The notes below the pieces were generated by a model that ran no database searches, was not told the DNA's origin, and saw nothing but the letters and a program-made list of their open reading frames with translations. Below are positions 9,464 to 19,699 of a stretch of 64,000 nt of DNA, piece by piece. The DNA is from Lachnospiraceae bacterium (lineage in GTDB: Bacteria > Bacillota > Clostridia > Lachnospirales > Lachnospiraceae), in contig JAIKZQ010000048.1 of the NCBI GenBank assembly GCA_024682075.1, positions 1 through 64,000 on the forward strand, read 5' to 3'. Each line of letters begins with the position of its first letter. The stretch's first letter is position 1. The translations under genes were made by a program, and so were the position numbers.

Positions 9464-9537
9464 GTTAATCCTTTCACGGCGAAAGCCGGGACGTTCCTCC
9501 CGGTCATGCGCTCATAAGATAAAAATATACAGAATTA

Positions 9538-12500
9538 TTATAGCCCATAATCCCTGTCTTTACCAAGTTTAAATGAATATAGATGCCTTTCGGATACCTT
9601 CATGTTCTCAAGGCTTTCAAGGGCTTCCATATAATAGTCCATCTGGGTCTCATATCTGGTCCACAGCTCTTCCATGGACCCTACCACATCAGTCTTGTAA
9701 TCCAGAAGGATTATCCTGCCGTTTTCCACAAAATAAGCATCTATGATTCCCTGAATCATGACCGTCTCATCATCAAGAGCCCCGGAAATTATCTCTTTAT
9801 CCGGATGGATAAGTCTGGATGCAGGAACACCGAACACAAATGGCTGTTCCCTTTTCAAAAGCCCGGCTCTTTCTGCCATCCACATCCTGAACGAAAGCCT
9901 GCTCATAAGAAATACATATATCTTCTCCGGATTTACCGCCACATAGGTTTTTTCGGAGATATGACCGCAGTCTCTTTCACCTTTCCAGAATTCCCTGATG
10001 CTTTCTTTAACCTTATCCTTATTCGCCGACATGAGTGCCTGATACTCTTCATATGAACGTGGAACCATATCAAATGCGGGCATGAGGATCAGGTCCCAGT
10101 TAAGAAGCTGCATGCATCTGTGGACAGCATTACCTCTCTCCGTTCCGGAAATGTGCATCACTTCCTTCTGTGCACCGGCATGCGGATATCCATCGCCATA
10201 GGCAGAAACATCCGGATCGTCATATCTCACATTCCGGCTTCCGCCTGCAAACAAAGGAACGGGAGTCTCATCCTCACCATGCTCCATAAGATCATATGCA
10301 CCTTCATCCTTCTCGGCCATCGCAGCCATCTTCAGCTCGGATACCGTTGTCTTGGCATACAGCTGCTTCAGGAAACCGTATGGATAGACATATGAAAACC
10401 TCTCCGACAGTTTCCGCATGGATACCGGATCCGCAAGGCTCTCATCACCCGCTGCAGCCATGGCAAATTCGCTCACGCCCTCCGATGCGCTTTCCAGATC
10501 ATCCTTTACCGGGGAGGTGATAGCGTCGGTGCCGAGAAGTGTCACGTCAATCACTTCACCCACCTCTTCACATCCTGCCACCGGAAGAATGAGATCAAGA
10601 TAGCATTCCGAATTCTGAAACAGCCCGAAGGGAAGTCTTTGATAAGGATATGCAAGGTATTCGTCCAGGTCATGCTCCGCGTTTTTCATTCCGCCGATCA
10701 TGATAAGTTTTTCCTTTGCCCTGGTCATTGCAACATACAGAAGCCTCATCTCTTCCGAAATGACATCTCTTCTCTTCTTGTCCGATATCGCACTGTAACG
10801 GAGAGTTCTTATCCTTGTACGTCTTTCGGTATCGGCAAATCTGCATCCGAGTCCAAGCGCATCATCGGAAAGCAGCGGCTTATAAGTGTCCCTGAAATTA
10901 AATCCTCTTCCCATCCCTGCAATGAAGACAACGGGAAATTCCAGGCCCTTGGACTTGTGTATGGTCATCAGCCTGACGACATCAGCACTTTCCGAAGCAG
11001 ACCCTACCTCACCGGAATCGATCTCAAACTTCTCCATGTTGTCGATATATCTGATAAAGTCATTAAGTCCCAGATAACTGGATCTCTCATAATTCGATGC
11101 CATCACAAGGAGCATCCGTACATTACCCGTGCGCGACTGTCCGCCCGGAAGTGCAGCACAGATCTCCATATAATGCAGGTCCGAAGTTATCCTGTCGAGG
11201 AGTTTTCTGACCGTCATGTATGTGCTCATGTCACGGAACAGGTCCAGACGGTCCAGAAAAGCACAGATCTTCTCTTTGAGGGCAGATGAGAGCAGTCTTC
11301 CGTTTTTATCGGTTTCTTCTTTTCTGCCGGAAGCCTCAAGAAGTGATGTGTACAGGGGACGTTTTTTTCTTCCCGCCCTTATCAGTGTGATCTCGTTTTC
11401 ATCAAAATTCCCTATGACCGAATGCATGACAGCATACAGAGGAACATCGTCCAAAGGATTGCTCAAAACTCTCAGATAATGCAGGAGCAGGCTCACCTCC
11501 GCTGTCTTGAAATACCCGTTCTTGCCCTCGGCATAAAGAGGTATTCCCATCTCCGAAAACACCTTTCTGTAAGTCTCCGTGACGCTGCTTACGCTTCTGC
11601 ACAAAATGACAATGTCCCTGTAGGAAATCTCCTTAAGACCCGGATCATCCCTGTTGCCGTCCGATACCTTCCGGGATGTCATGAGTTTTCTGATCCTTGC
11701 TGCGATGACCCTTGCTTCCAGCTCGGACCTGTCGGATGCATCCTCCATCATGTCCGAAACATCAGCCCTTTCATCCATCCCCTCGGCATCGCCTTCGTTA
11801 TAATCCGCGGCCATATTAAGGGCAGCTTCTTCCATCATCTTATTGTCATAGATAAGAAGTTCCGTCATACAACCCGGATTGTCGGCATATACCGCTTTGG
11901 CCCTGAGCATTGCATTCTCATCGTACTCAATGCCGCCGTTTTCCTCGTGCATTATGCGTTCAAACACCCTGTTGACCGAAGACAGAACTTCAACGCGGCT
12001 CCTGAAATTCCCTGACAGGTCGATCTCCATTCGCGGAGGGATCAGAGAATATTCATGCTGTTTTTCGATGAACAGATCGGGGCGTGCCTGCCTGAAACTG
12101 TAAATGCTCTGCTTGACATCGCCAACGGTGAAGCGGTCATACCTTCCGATACTCTCAGCTGACACGGCTGTCAGTATCACTTCCTGGATCAGGTTGGAAT
12201 CCTGATATTCATCAACCATGACCTGCACAAACCTGTCTCTGTATTCCTTTGCCGCATCGGTCGCTGCGATTTCGACAACACCGTTTTTCACTTCATGTTC
12301 GGTCAGGATATCCAGGGCAAAATGTGACAGATCGGAAAAGTCCACGGAATGTCTTTTCTTCTTCTCGGCCGCATACTCTCTCCTGAATTCTATAGTAAGG
12401 TCAATGACCGCGTTCACATAGTCCCTGCACCCTGCTATCATGCGAACCTGTTCGTCTATCGGAAACGAATAATAATTCCTGCGCATTCTTTCAAGGTTCT

Positions 12501-13452
12501 TCCATGCAGCATCCCTGAGTTTCTTAGCAGGCCCCGTCAATTCCTCCGCCGTAGCGGCTTCCTCGTCGTTTTCGGGCTTTCTGAGCCTTTTCAGTCTCTT
12601 CTTGCTGTCCTTCAGGTCTCCCACAAAGGAAAACATCTGAGTGAGTGTTCCGTTAAGAGCACAGTTTTTAAGCAGTTCGAAATACTCCCTGTCCTGCGCG
12701 AAAGTCTCCGCATAATTATCCATCACCGGATTCTTCTCACATGTTCTTATGGCCAGTTCGATATAGTGAAGGGCATAGAGTATATATCCGTATGACGACA
12801 TCAATACAGCCTTTTCAATCCCGCTTCCGTCAAGGTCTTCGGGCTTTTCTGCATCATGGTCGCTCTTTCTCTCATACAGGTATTCTTCGGGCCACGGATA
12901 GCTCTCCGAATTCCTGTATAATCCCATCACGATGTCCTCCAGGATCGCATCATCGTTACCCGGGCAAAATGATTCCACGCATTTAACAAAGGCAGGATTG
13001 CCGCCCTCATATGCCTTCTCAAGTACTCTTGCAAGAACATCCGCCCTCATGAGTCCGGCCTCGCCGTCATCCACCACTCTGAAGTCCGGTTCCATGCCTA
13101 TATCCTGAAAATGATTCCTGATCACGTCCAGGCAAAAAGAATCCGTCGTGGTGATCAGTGCACGATGCACCAGTGTCTGCTGTCTGAGGAGATGCTCGTT
13201 TTCCGGATCGTCTTCCAGGATCTCGGAGATCCTTTTGAGAACTCTTTCTTTCATCTCAGCCGCCGCGGCCTGGGTGAACGTAACGACAAGTATCCTGTCA
13301 ATGTCCACGGGATCATTCCTGTCACACACAAGCGATACTATCCTTTCGACCAGCACGGCAGTCTTGCCGCTTCCCGCAGCCGCACTGACAAGAAGGCTGG
13401 TATTCCTGGCATCTATTATCTTTGCCTGTTCTTCCGTAGGTTTAAATGCCAT
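9538..13452 (-). CDS. addA: ATP-dependent helicase/nuclease subunit A
   Basis: A 1304-residue UvrD-like helicase with C-terminal nuclease, the usual size for AddA. It starts FKPTEEQAKIIDARNTSLLV and has Walker A AAAGSGKT near residue 25, Walker B VDEYQDSN, the helicase motif TIHKSKGLEFPVVF, and a nuclease motif ILLDYKTD near the C-terminus. With AddB it resects double-strand breaks up to Chi-like sites for RecA loading. Its ATG directly follows the addB stop with no gap, and the ribosome site (AAGGAG) lies within the end of addB, so the subunits are translationally coupled. Confidence 0.97.
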   Translation of the reverse strand: MAFKPTEEQAKIIDARNTSLLVSAAAGSGKTAVLVERIVSLVCDRNDPVDIDRILVVTFTQAAAAEMKERVLKRISEILEDDPENEHLLRQQTLVHRALITTTDSFCLDVIRNHFQDIGMEPDFRVVDDGEAGLMRADVLARVLEKAYEGGNPAFVKCVESFCPGNDDAILEDIVMGLYRNSESYPWPEEYLYERKSDHDAEKPEDLDGSGIEKAVLMSSYGYILYALHYIELAIRTCEKNPVMDNYAETFAQDREYFELLKNCALNGTLTQMFSFVGDLKDSKKRLKRLRKPENDEEAATAEELTGPAKKLRDAAWKNLERMRRNYYSFPIDEQVRMIAGCRDYVNAVIDLTIEFRREYAAEKKKRHSVDFSDLSHFALDILTEHEVKNGVVEIAATDAAKEYRDRFVQVMVDEYQDSNLIQEVILTAVSAESIGRYDRFTVGDVKQSIYSFRQARPDLFIEKQHEYSLIPPRMEIDLSGNFRSRVEVLSSVNRVFERIMHEENGGIEYDENAMLRAKAVYADNPGCMTELLIYDNKMMEEAALNMAADYNEGDAEGMDERADVSDMMEDASDRSELEARVIAARIRKLMTSRKVSDGNRDDPGLKEISYRDIVILCRSVSSVTETYRKVFSEMGIPLYAEGKNGYFKTAEVSLLLHYLRVLSNPLDDVPLYAVMHSVIGNFDENEITLIRAGRKKRPLYTSLLEASGRKEETDKNGRLLSSALKEKICAFLDRLDLFRDMSTYMTVRKLLDRITSDLHYMEICAALPGGQSRTGNVRMLLVMASNYERSSYLGLNDFIRYIDNMEKFEIDSGEVGSASESADVVRLMTIHKSKGLEFPVVFIAGMGRGFNFRDTYKPLLSDDALGLGCRFADTERRTRIRTLRYSAISDKKRRDVISEEMRLLYVAMTRAKEKLIMIGGMKNAEHDLDEYLAYPYQRLPFGLFQNSECYLDLILPVAGCEEVGEVIDVTLLGTDAITSPVKDDLESASEGVSEFAMAAAGDESLADPVSMRKLSERFSYVYPYGFLKQLYAKTTVSELKMAAMAEKDEGAYDLMEHGEDETPVPLFAGGSRNVRYDDPDVSAYGDGYPHAGAQKEVMHISGTERGNAVHRCMQLLNWDLILMPAFDMVPRSYEEYQALMSANKDKVKESIREFWKGERDCGHISEKTYVAVNPEKIYVFLMSRLSFRMWMAERAGLLKREQPFVFGVPASRLIHPDKEIISGALDDETVMIQGIIDAYFVENGRIILLDYKTDVVGSMEELWTRYETQMDYYMEALESLENMKVSERHLYSFKLGKDRDYGL

Positions 13453-16400
13453 TTACTCTTCTCCTTCTTCCGGTTCACCTGCTTTATCACTTTCACCGGC
13501 TTTATCAGCTTCATCGCCTTTATCATCTTCGTGCTTTGCCCGCAGCGCGGCGATGGCATCGGCTCTCTTCATCCCGTCATCTTTCCTGAACGAGTAACCG
13601 GGGATCTTCCTGTCCATTCCGCATGCAGACAGATAAGGGCAGTATTTGCATGTCCCGCGGTAGGGGCTGACCGAAATGCGGCCGTCCATTATCTCCGCAG
13701 CTTCCTTTTCGGCTACCTCTACTGCCTCATCAAGAAGCATCTCCATGGTCTCCTCATCCAGGATGCGGCTTGTCGAAGTGAATCCTCCTTCTTTCCTGAT
13801 GCCCACGTTAAAATATTCCGAAGAAGCCTGTGGACCCAGTCCCTTAAGCGATCTGTCCAAAAGGCCAAGTGCCTCTTCTTCGCCAAGCATCTCTCCTTTT
13901 GGTCTCATTTTCTTTCTGAGCTCATCCTTTGCCTTTTCAAGATCATCCGGATCTTCAAGGTCATACATCGGATCCTGGATCTGGAAATACAGCATAGATG
14001 CGGGAATGGCGCCCGGCTCTTTTTTCTCGCTGTACATATAGAGCGGAAGCTGGATCTGCCTTCCATCCATCAGGCGTGATATGTCAATATCCTTTCCGCC
14101 GGACTTGAAATCCATGATCTGCACATAGGATCCCTTTTCGCCCTTTGCAACATCGACCCTGTCGATCACTCCCGTCATGAGCAGCTTCCTGCCCTTATCG
14201 AGTGAAAACTCCATCCTGTAGGGCTTCTCTGCGCCCGCAATATCAAACCCTCCTGCAGACAGCTGATCCCTCAAAAAGCATGCCGAATTGATGACCAGCC
14301 TCGAGAGTCTGTATATGCTGTATTCATTTCTCTTGTTGTCATAATAAAGTGAACTGCCGTACGCTCCCGCGGCCTCGGCAGATATAACCGGAATCAGCTC
14401 CGATGCATACTCATCCGTGAAAGTCTTCCATGTAAGACCGTCCCTGCGAAGAGCGTCGGAAAATCTCCTTATGATGTCATGGATCAGCGAACCTCTGTCA
14501 AAGGACTGTATCTCATATTTATCGCCCTGATCGATCCCGAGCCCGAACGTCAGGAAATACCTGTAAGGACATCCGGCATAAGTTTCCAGCGAGCTCACGC
14601 TTCCCTTAAGCACTCCGGGATACAGTGCGCCGGCCGCCTCTTCGGACAGCGGAATGTCCAGATACTTCTTATACGCAGCTTCGGTCAGTGTCTGCCTTAT
14701 TCCATCGCTGCTTCCGACAGCTTGATACAGCGCAAAGGTCTCTCCTCTCTGCTCGGTCTTCCCATTTGAATCCGCATAGTCCCTCATCATGAGAGAAAGT
14801 TCATAAAGGGCATCCTGCCTCGTGCTCACCCGCTCATATACTTTTTCCGTCTCAGGTCTTCTCACATCGGCGGAATAAGGAAGAATTCTCTTTATCAAAG
14901 GTATCAGGTATGAAGGCCTCACGGATTTACCGTCCGGCCTGACTCTCACATATGACAGGTGAAGTTCCTCCGAAGGCTTGCATATGTTCATGTACAGATA
15001 CTGTCTCTGGATGTACATCTTCTGCCTGGGGGTAGGTGAAAGCTCGATTCCCTTCTCGGCAAGAAACTCCCTGTCGAGGTCGGATATCATGCCCTTGCCC
15101 GATGTATCCGAAGGGATATTCCCGTCGTTTACTCCCGCAAAAAAGAGGACTTTCACATTATTCAGTCTTGATCTTTCGATGTCTCCGATCATGACCCTGT
15201 CAACACTCACAGGTATTCCGGGGATCCTTATTTCACCTATGCCGGCCGCGATCATCTCGGAGTAATTCTCCAGACTCATTTTTTCATCGCCGGTCAGCTG
15301 ATGGATCTTATCAAAAAGAATGACAAACTCCTTCCATATGACGGCATACTCCCTGCACCTTAAGTCATCCTTTCCGGCTTCAAACGCACGCTTCATCTCC
15401 CTGAGCTTATCAGGTGCATTCATTGCGATAAGGGCATTGTAAAGGCGCTCGGTATACGCAGCGGCGCTGTCCGTTTTTCTGACTCTTTCACCTTCATCAA
15501 AAGGCTCAAAGAGCTTAATGACATTTCTTCTGATCTCATTGATCTTCTCAAGGTATTCCCCGTCCTCGCGTCTTGAGCGGACAGTCCTGGTAAACTCCCT
15601 GTGCCACGCGGCATACCCCCTGACTCCGGTCTGCCTTATGTAATTATCCAGAAGATCCGCATCTTCCCTTGAGATCCCCGTCAGTCCCGCCCTCAGGAGT
15701 CTTACCACCGAACCGGCGGGATAATCCTCGACGCAGATGTTCAGATAAGCCAGGACCGTCTCCGAAAGTGCATTAAGTTTAAGACCGGTGACATTATCGA
15801 GATAAAAAGGTATCCCCGAGAGAACGAATTCCTTCTCGAAATACGGGGCATATGTCTCAATGTCTCCGCACACTATCGCAAAGTCCCTGTAATGATACCC
15901 TTCCCTTGCAAGGATCTTACTGAGCATGACGCCAATATGATGAACTTCACTTTCGGCATCGGACATTTCGGATATCGTGACCGATCCGGAAAAGCCACTC
16001 CCTGCAGGTATCTTTTTCCTGCGGAACAGATTCTCCTCAAGAAAAGCAATGTCCTTATTCGGGATCCTGCGCGTGCACTCCTCGGCCGGCTTCACATCCG
16101 CGCCCAAATCACCCGCTATTTCGATAAGGCTGACTGCTGTCTTATGGCTCAGATAGAACAGTTCATCCTCCGTCACGGGAGTCCTGACATCCTCTCCGGC
16201 AGAGCACTCCAGCGTCACGATCATCTCGGAGCATCTTGTCATGAGTGATCTGATAACCTTCAGCTGCACCGGCGTAAATCCGGTAAAGCCGTCGAACACG
16301 ATCACGGAATCAGGTACGATGGAGGATGACGGAATCGCTTCGCAAAGAATGTCCAACTTCTCCTCCCTCGCTATGTAATGCCCTTCGATATAGTCTTCAA

Positions 16401-16899
16401 ACAGACTGTAGATGGTTCTCAGGTCGCGGAGCTTCCCCTTCAGTGCTCCCCTTCCCAGACAGCTGTCGATCATGTCTTCCATGTCTGAAGGCCCGATGCC
16501 GTATTGCATGAATTCCGAAAGTGCACTCTTGACCTCAGATATCATCCCTGCCGAATCAAGCCTGTTTCCGAGAACAGGAAGCGAGTCCTTCGCGCATGAA
16601 GCAACCTTTTGTATCAAAAGGCTCATTCCTGTATCATCAAGTACGGGGATCTCCTCCTGACCGGTCTCTTCAAGTATCCTGTGCGAAAGCCTTCCGAATC
16701 CGAGCACATCAACGTTCAGCATGCCACCTGCGGGGCTCATGGCAACCAGCGCTTTCTGTGCTTCCATCGTGGCCTGGTCAGGTACTATGAACAGGAAATT
16801 CCTGCCCCTGTCCCGCATCGACCTTTCCGTTACCTCTTTATAAACCTTCGTGCTCTTTCCGGAGCATGAAGGACCTGTTATGAATCTAAGGATGCTCAA
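13453..16899 (-). CDS. addB: ATP-dependent helicase/nuclease subunit B
   Basis: A 1148-residue AddB. It has an N-terminal P-loop (GPSCSGKST, residues 9-17), a UvrD-like body, and a C-terminal nuclease with QIMDFKSGG. The four Cys of the Fe-S cluster are visible: one in TYAGCPYRYF and three in RGTCKYCPYLSAC. An acidic/basic tail (EDDKGDEADKAGE) follows. The start is TTG at 16899 with GGAGG 9 nt upstream; no in-frame ATG fits better. The gene order addB-addA is the standard one in Firmicutes. Confidence 0.96.
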   Translation of the reverse strand: MSILRFITGPSCSGKSTKVYKEVTERSMRDRGRNFLFIVPDQATMEAQKALVAMSPAGGMLNVDVLGFGRLSHRILEETGQEEIPVLDDTGMSLLIQKVASCAKDSLPVLGNRLDSAGMISEVKSALSEFMQYGIGPSDMEDMIDSCLGRGALKGKLRDLRTIYSLFEDYIEGHYIAREEKLDILCEAIPSSSIVPDSVIVFDGFTGFTPVQLKVIRSLMTRCSEMIVTLECSAGEDVRTPVTEDELFYLSHKTAVSLIEIAGDLGADVKPAEECTRRIPNKDIAFLEENLFRRKKIPAGSGFSGSVTISEMSDAESEVHHIGVMLSKILAREGYHYRDFAIVCGDIETYAPYFEKEFVLSGIPFYLDNVTGLKLNALSETVLAYLNICVEDYPAGSVVRLLRAGLTGISREDADLLDNYIRQTGVRGYAAWHREFTRTVRSRREDGEYLEKINEIRRNVIKLFEPFDEGERVRKTDSAAAYTERLYNALIAMNAPDKLREMKRAFEAGKDDLRCREYAVIWKEFVILFDKIHQLTGDEKMSLENYSEMIAAGIGEIRIPGIPVSVDRVMIGDIERSRLNNVKVLFFAGVNDGNIPSDTSGKGMISDLDREFLAEKGIELSPTPRQKMYIQRQYLYMNICKPSEELHLSYVRVRPDGKSVRPSYLIPLIKRILPYSADVRRPETEKVYERVSTRQDALYELSLMMRDYADSNGKTEQRGETFALYQAVGSSDGIRQTLTEAAYKKYLDIPLSEEAAGALYPGVLKGSVSSLETYAGCPYRYFLTFGLGIDQGDKYEIQSFDRGSLIHDIIRRFSDALRRDGLTWKTFTDEYASELIPVISAEAAGAYGSSLYYDNKRNEYSIYRLSRLVINSACFLRDQLSAGGFDIAGAEKPYRMEFSLDKGRKLLMTGVIDRVDVAKGEKGSYVQIMDFKSGGKDIDISRLMDGRQIQLPLYMYSEKKEPGAIPASMLYFQIQDPMYDLEDPDDLEKAKDELRKKMRPKGEMLGEEEALGLLDRSLKGLGPQASSEYFNVGIRKEGGFTSTSRILDEETMEMLLDEAVEVAEKEAAEIMDGRISVSPYRGTCKYCPYLSACGMDRKIPGYSFRKDDGMKRADAIAALRAKHEDDKGDEADKAGESDKAGEPEEGEE

Positions 16900-16950
16900 T
16901 CAACGAACCCTCCGCTTATGGGTATAAGGCATTATCTGCTTACAGGGATT

Positions 16951-16991
16951 ATTATATAAAAAACAGACACCGCAAAAAAGACTTTGGTGTC
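16951..16991 (-). promoter_or_regulatory. Candidate addB promoter region with inverted repeat
   Basis: A TATAAT box on the minus strand (16956-16951) lies about 50 nt before the addB start, though no good -35 box is seen. The hexamers GACACC (16966-16971) and GGTGTC (16986-16991) form an inverted repeat just upstream. It could be an operator; nothing else stands out in the 190-bp gap to the divergent gene. Confidence 0.3.
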
Positions 16992-17089
16992 CCGAATAAT
17001 TCACATTGGCATCAAATCTATGCACGTTTTTGCGTAAATGGTAATATTATGATCAGCAGAAAAAAGATGTATCCGAAAGGGAGAAACAT

Positions 17090-17650
17090 ATGAGAATAAA
17101 CGACGGAATAATATCGGACAGCGCAAAAAAATCCAATATGTCTGCTTCGGGAATGAAAAAAGCCTCGAAAGCCATATGCGAGACCCTTTATGACGCATTC
17201 CATGCATCGCCTTTTTATTCCGGATGTGTCTATCTTGCGTTCTACGGTCCGGATACCGCACCGGACATCAGGGAATTTGCAGAGAACATGTCGATTCACT
17301 CCGAAAAGGTCTTCTTCCCCGTCATGGCAGGAAACACGCTCCAGTTCTTCGAGCAGGGACCCGGTGCGAGGTTTACAAAAAACAGTGAGGGCATATACGA
17401 GCCCGAAGACATAACATATCCCCTGGATGAAAACGACAAAGCTGTCATATTGCTTCCGCCGGATGTTTTCATGGGAAACGGCGGATCACGCATTGCAAAA
17501 TGCTATCTGAATTTCATATCCATACACCCGAACATCGAAAGCATTGATGGGATCGCTTTCAGCTCTCAGGCAGCACAGGTGCTCTCGGGATCGGAGATAT
17601 TCATCACTCCCGGTGTCATCATTACAGAAGACGGCGTAAGCAGGCTGTGA
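17090..17650 (+). CDS. 5-formyltetrahydrofolate cyclo-ligase-like protein, degenerate
   Basis: A 186-residue protein with the layout of the 5-formyl-THF cyclo-ligase family. The region EKVFFPVMAGNTLQFFEQ matches the family's 'K-v-x-P' strand, EGIYEPED matches the conserved G-I-x-EP, and ITPGVIITEDG matches the C-terminus. The ATP-binding loop, normally GxRLGxGxGYYDR, is replaced by GNGGSRIAKCYLNF, so the YYDR residues are lost. It is probably not an ordinary cyclo-ligase. A ribosome site AGGGAG precedes the ATG. It is a monocistronic plus-strand gene facing the CbrC-like operon. Family call moderately sure; activity doubtful. Confidence 0.6.
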   Translation: MRINDGIISDSAKKSNMSASGMKKASKAICETLYDAFHASPFYSGCVYLAFYGPDTAPDIREFAENMSIHSEKVFFPVMAGNTLQFFEQGPGARFTKNSEGIYEPEDITYPLDENDKAVILLPPDVFMGNGGSRIAKCYLNFISIHPNIESIDGIAFSSQAAQVLSGSEIFITPGVIITEDGVSRL

Positions 17651-17702
17651 CATGGCCGCTCAGTGCTCCCGGTGTCCCGGGTCAGATGAAGGACACCTTG
17701 CT

Positions 17703-18830
17703 TCAGGCACCGAATTCTTTGAAAAGGTCTTTTATTATATTTCGTCTGTCTTCGGGAAGTCCCAGTTTGTCGAGCTTTCCGGCAGATTCCTTAGCGATCG
17801 CCCTGATGCCTTCCTCCAGAACATAGGGAGCATCTTCTTCACGGTCCCACAGGCATCTTCTGTGATGTCTGTCATAAGACAGTTCCCATTCTTCTTCCAT
17901 GCCGAGAAGGGATATCAGCACATCTATGATATCCCATTCTTCATCCGTAAGTTCATCTCTGTTTTTTTCAAAAGCAAGTGCAAATCTTTTTCCGCATTCG
18001 GAACACCTGAACAGATGAAGGGACATGCGTCCGGATGAATGTTTCTTAAGTATCTCCCCGGGATCCGTGTTCATGAATATATTGTTCTCGGTCTTCCAGT
18101 TTTCGATTATCTCTTTTCTCAGAAAGTCCGTTAAGTCTTCTTTTTCAATGCATCCCAGATACACTGACGGGCATGCGCAATGCTCGCCCCAGATGGGAGT
18201 TCTCTTTCCGTTCACGCAAAATGCGGGAGTGAATTCAGGGAAAAGATTCAGCACTCTGTTCGCGGTCTCGGAATGTGCAACGCATGAAGGGCATACTTTT
18301 GTAACCGCATTTCCCAACGGTTCCCTGTGCGGATACACGATCTCTGTCTTATTGCCGCAGAATGCGCATTGTACGATTCCGGCCACGGAAGCCCCCGGTA
18401 AAACCGCAGGATAAGCATCGACCTTCCTGGTGACTATAAACGCTCCGGTGCTGATCGGATAAGGATGAAGCGGAAAATGTTCATGTATGCTCAGAGCATC
18501 TCTAAGGAAGTTGTCGGAAGGACTTCCCTCTTTAATGACCGTCACGGCGTATTCTCTTCCCGTGTCGGATTCTCTTACGGTCACTTTGTCACGCTTCATC
18601 AGAAGCCTGCAGGCATCTTCGGATATATCGTTAACAAGCAGGGTCTGCCCCGGTCTCCTGAGCAGCACGGCATTATCCCTGCCGCCATAGGTCAGTTTAG
18701 GAGACGATGGTCCTTCGTGAAATAAGCCCGGGATCACAAGACAGGTTTCTCCGTCTTTTTCGGTCAGCGAATACGACCATAAAGGCTCAAGCTTTCTTTT
18801 ATCAAGCTTTCTGTAAACGAATTTCGCCAT
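17703..18830 (-). CDS. CbrC (UPF0167)-like zinc-binding protein, copy 2
   Basis: A 375-residue soluble protein. Residues about 130-330 resemble the CbrC/UPF0167 family: HPYPISTGAF, CAFCGNK, VCPSCVAHSETA, IWGEHCACPSVYLG and LFRCSECGKRFALAF, giving several CxxC pairs likely to bind zinc. The N-terminal ~120 residues (KLEPLWSYSLTEKDGE, GGRDNAVLLRRPG, ESDTGREYAV) form an extra domain shared with the neighbour at 18854-19699. E. coli CbrC is linked to colicin E2 tolerance, but its mechanism is unknown. A 23-nt gap separates it from its paralogue, so it ends the operon that starts at 23443. The last ~80 residues are not shared. Confidence 0.65.
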   Translation of the reverse strand: MAKFVYRKLDKRKLEPLWSYSLTEKDGETCLVIPGLFHEGPSSPKLTYGGRDNAVLLRRPGQTLLVNDISEDACRLLMKRDKVTVRESDTGREYAVTVIKEGSPSDNFLRDALSIHEHFPLHPYPISTGAFIVTRKVDAYPAVLPGASVAGIVQCAFCGNKTEIVYPHREPLGNAVTKVCPSCVAHSETANRVLNLFPEFTPAFCVNGKRTPIWGEHCACPSVYLGCIEKEDLTDFLRKEIIENWKTENNIFMNTDPGEILKKHSSGRMSLHLFRCSECGKRFALAFEKNRDELTDEEWDIIDVLISLLGMEEEWELSYDRHHRRCLWDREEDAPYVLEEGIRAIAKESAGKLDKLGLPEDRRNIIKDLFKEFGA

Positions 18831-18853
18831 GGCAAGTTCCTTCCGGTTTTTTG

Positions 18854-19699
18854 TCAGTTTTCAAAGAATAAACAGTAATGCTTTCCGCACTCGGTGCATC
18901 TGAAAAGATATGCCGACACTTCTTCCTTATCGATCCTTTTGTAGAAGGTACCGGGATCCTCATCCCTGAAAGGATTCATGTCATTATTCCAGGTATCAAC
19001 GATCTCCGACCACATGTCTATGATGAGATCCTCGGTTGCGATCTTGCCCAGATATATTCCAAGAGCTCCGCAATGTATCCCCCACGTTCCGCCCGGTTTT
19101 TCATCATGCTTAAAAGGCGGAGTTTTGATCAATTCTTCATTTCCCTTGGCCCGCATGCATCTTTCGCTTAAGCCGGGCCAGAGATTGAGTCTCTCCCCTG
19201 CAGCCTGTCCTTCCGAAATGCACTTCGGGCACATGACTATATCCGGATCATCTTCTGTCAAAGAGCGTGTTTTCAGAAATACACTTTTTTTCTCTCCGCA
19301 GCATGAACACACGGCGAAGCCGGTATCAAAAGTACCGTTCATCAGAGGATAAGGATTCAGATCATAGGCATAATCGTGAAAATCATCAATGGCATAGGGA
19401 TCGACATCCATGCCGTCATGATCAAGGACAGCCCTGTAATTCCTGCCGGTATCCGTCTCGATGATGATCACGTATCTGCTCGAATAAAGCCTGTTTCTTA
19501 CATCCGGATGAATGCAGTCACAATATATCTTCTGATACTTGTTCCTGATAAGTATCGCATTGTCTCCGCCGTCATACTTAAAGATCCGGACCAGAGCCTC
19601 CCCGGGATAATACCCAGGTATCATGAACACAACCTCGTCATCGGTCGTGACGTTGATCTTATAAGACCTGAGCGGTTCGAGTATCAATTCGTCAGACAT
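18854..19699 (-). CDS. CbrC (UPF0167)-like zinc-binding protein, copy 1
   Basis: A 281-residue paralogue of the next gene. It has the shared N-terminal domain (LEPLRSYKINVTTDDE, GGDNAILIRNKYQ, ETDTGRNYRA) and a CbrC-like part from about residue 115: NPYPLMNGTF, CSCCGE (131-136), CPKCISEGQAAGE (157-169), TWGIHCGALGIYLG and the C-terminal LFRCTECGKHYCLFF. The paired cysteines suggest two zinc sites. No signal peptide. The start overlaps the stop of the upstream pseudo-AAA gene by 8 nt, showing tight coupling. It ends right after the final CxxC strand, which is normal for the family. Tandem duplication followed by extension of copy 2 is the simplest history. Confidence 0.68.
   Translation of the reverse strand: MSDELILEPLRSYKINVTTDDEVVFMIPGYYPGEALVRIFKYDGGDNAILIRNKYQKIYCDCIHPDVRNRLYSSRYVIIIETDTGRNYRAVLDHDGMDVDPYAIDDFHDYAYDLNPYPLMNGTFDTGFAVCSCCGEKKSVFLKTRSLTEDDPDIVMCPKCISEGQAAGERLNLWPGLSERCMRAKGNEELIKTPPFKHDEKPGGTWGIHCGALGIYLGKIATEDLIIDMWSEIVDTWNNDMNPFRDEDPGTFYKRIDKEEVSAYLFRCTECGKHYCLFFEN

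Noticed and set aside
9486..9503. CCGGGA/TCCCGG hairpin after addA as terminator
   Set aside because: Only a 6-bp stem and a weak CTTTC tail on the minus strand; evidence too slight to list.
17001..17299. Minus-strand frames of 86 and 93 codons
   Set aside because: Antisense to the cyclo-ligase-like gene start and without plausible composition or ribosome site.
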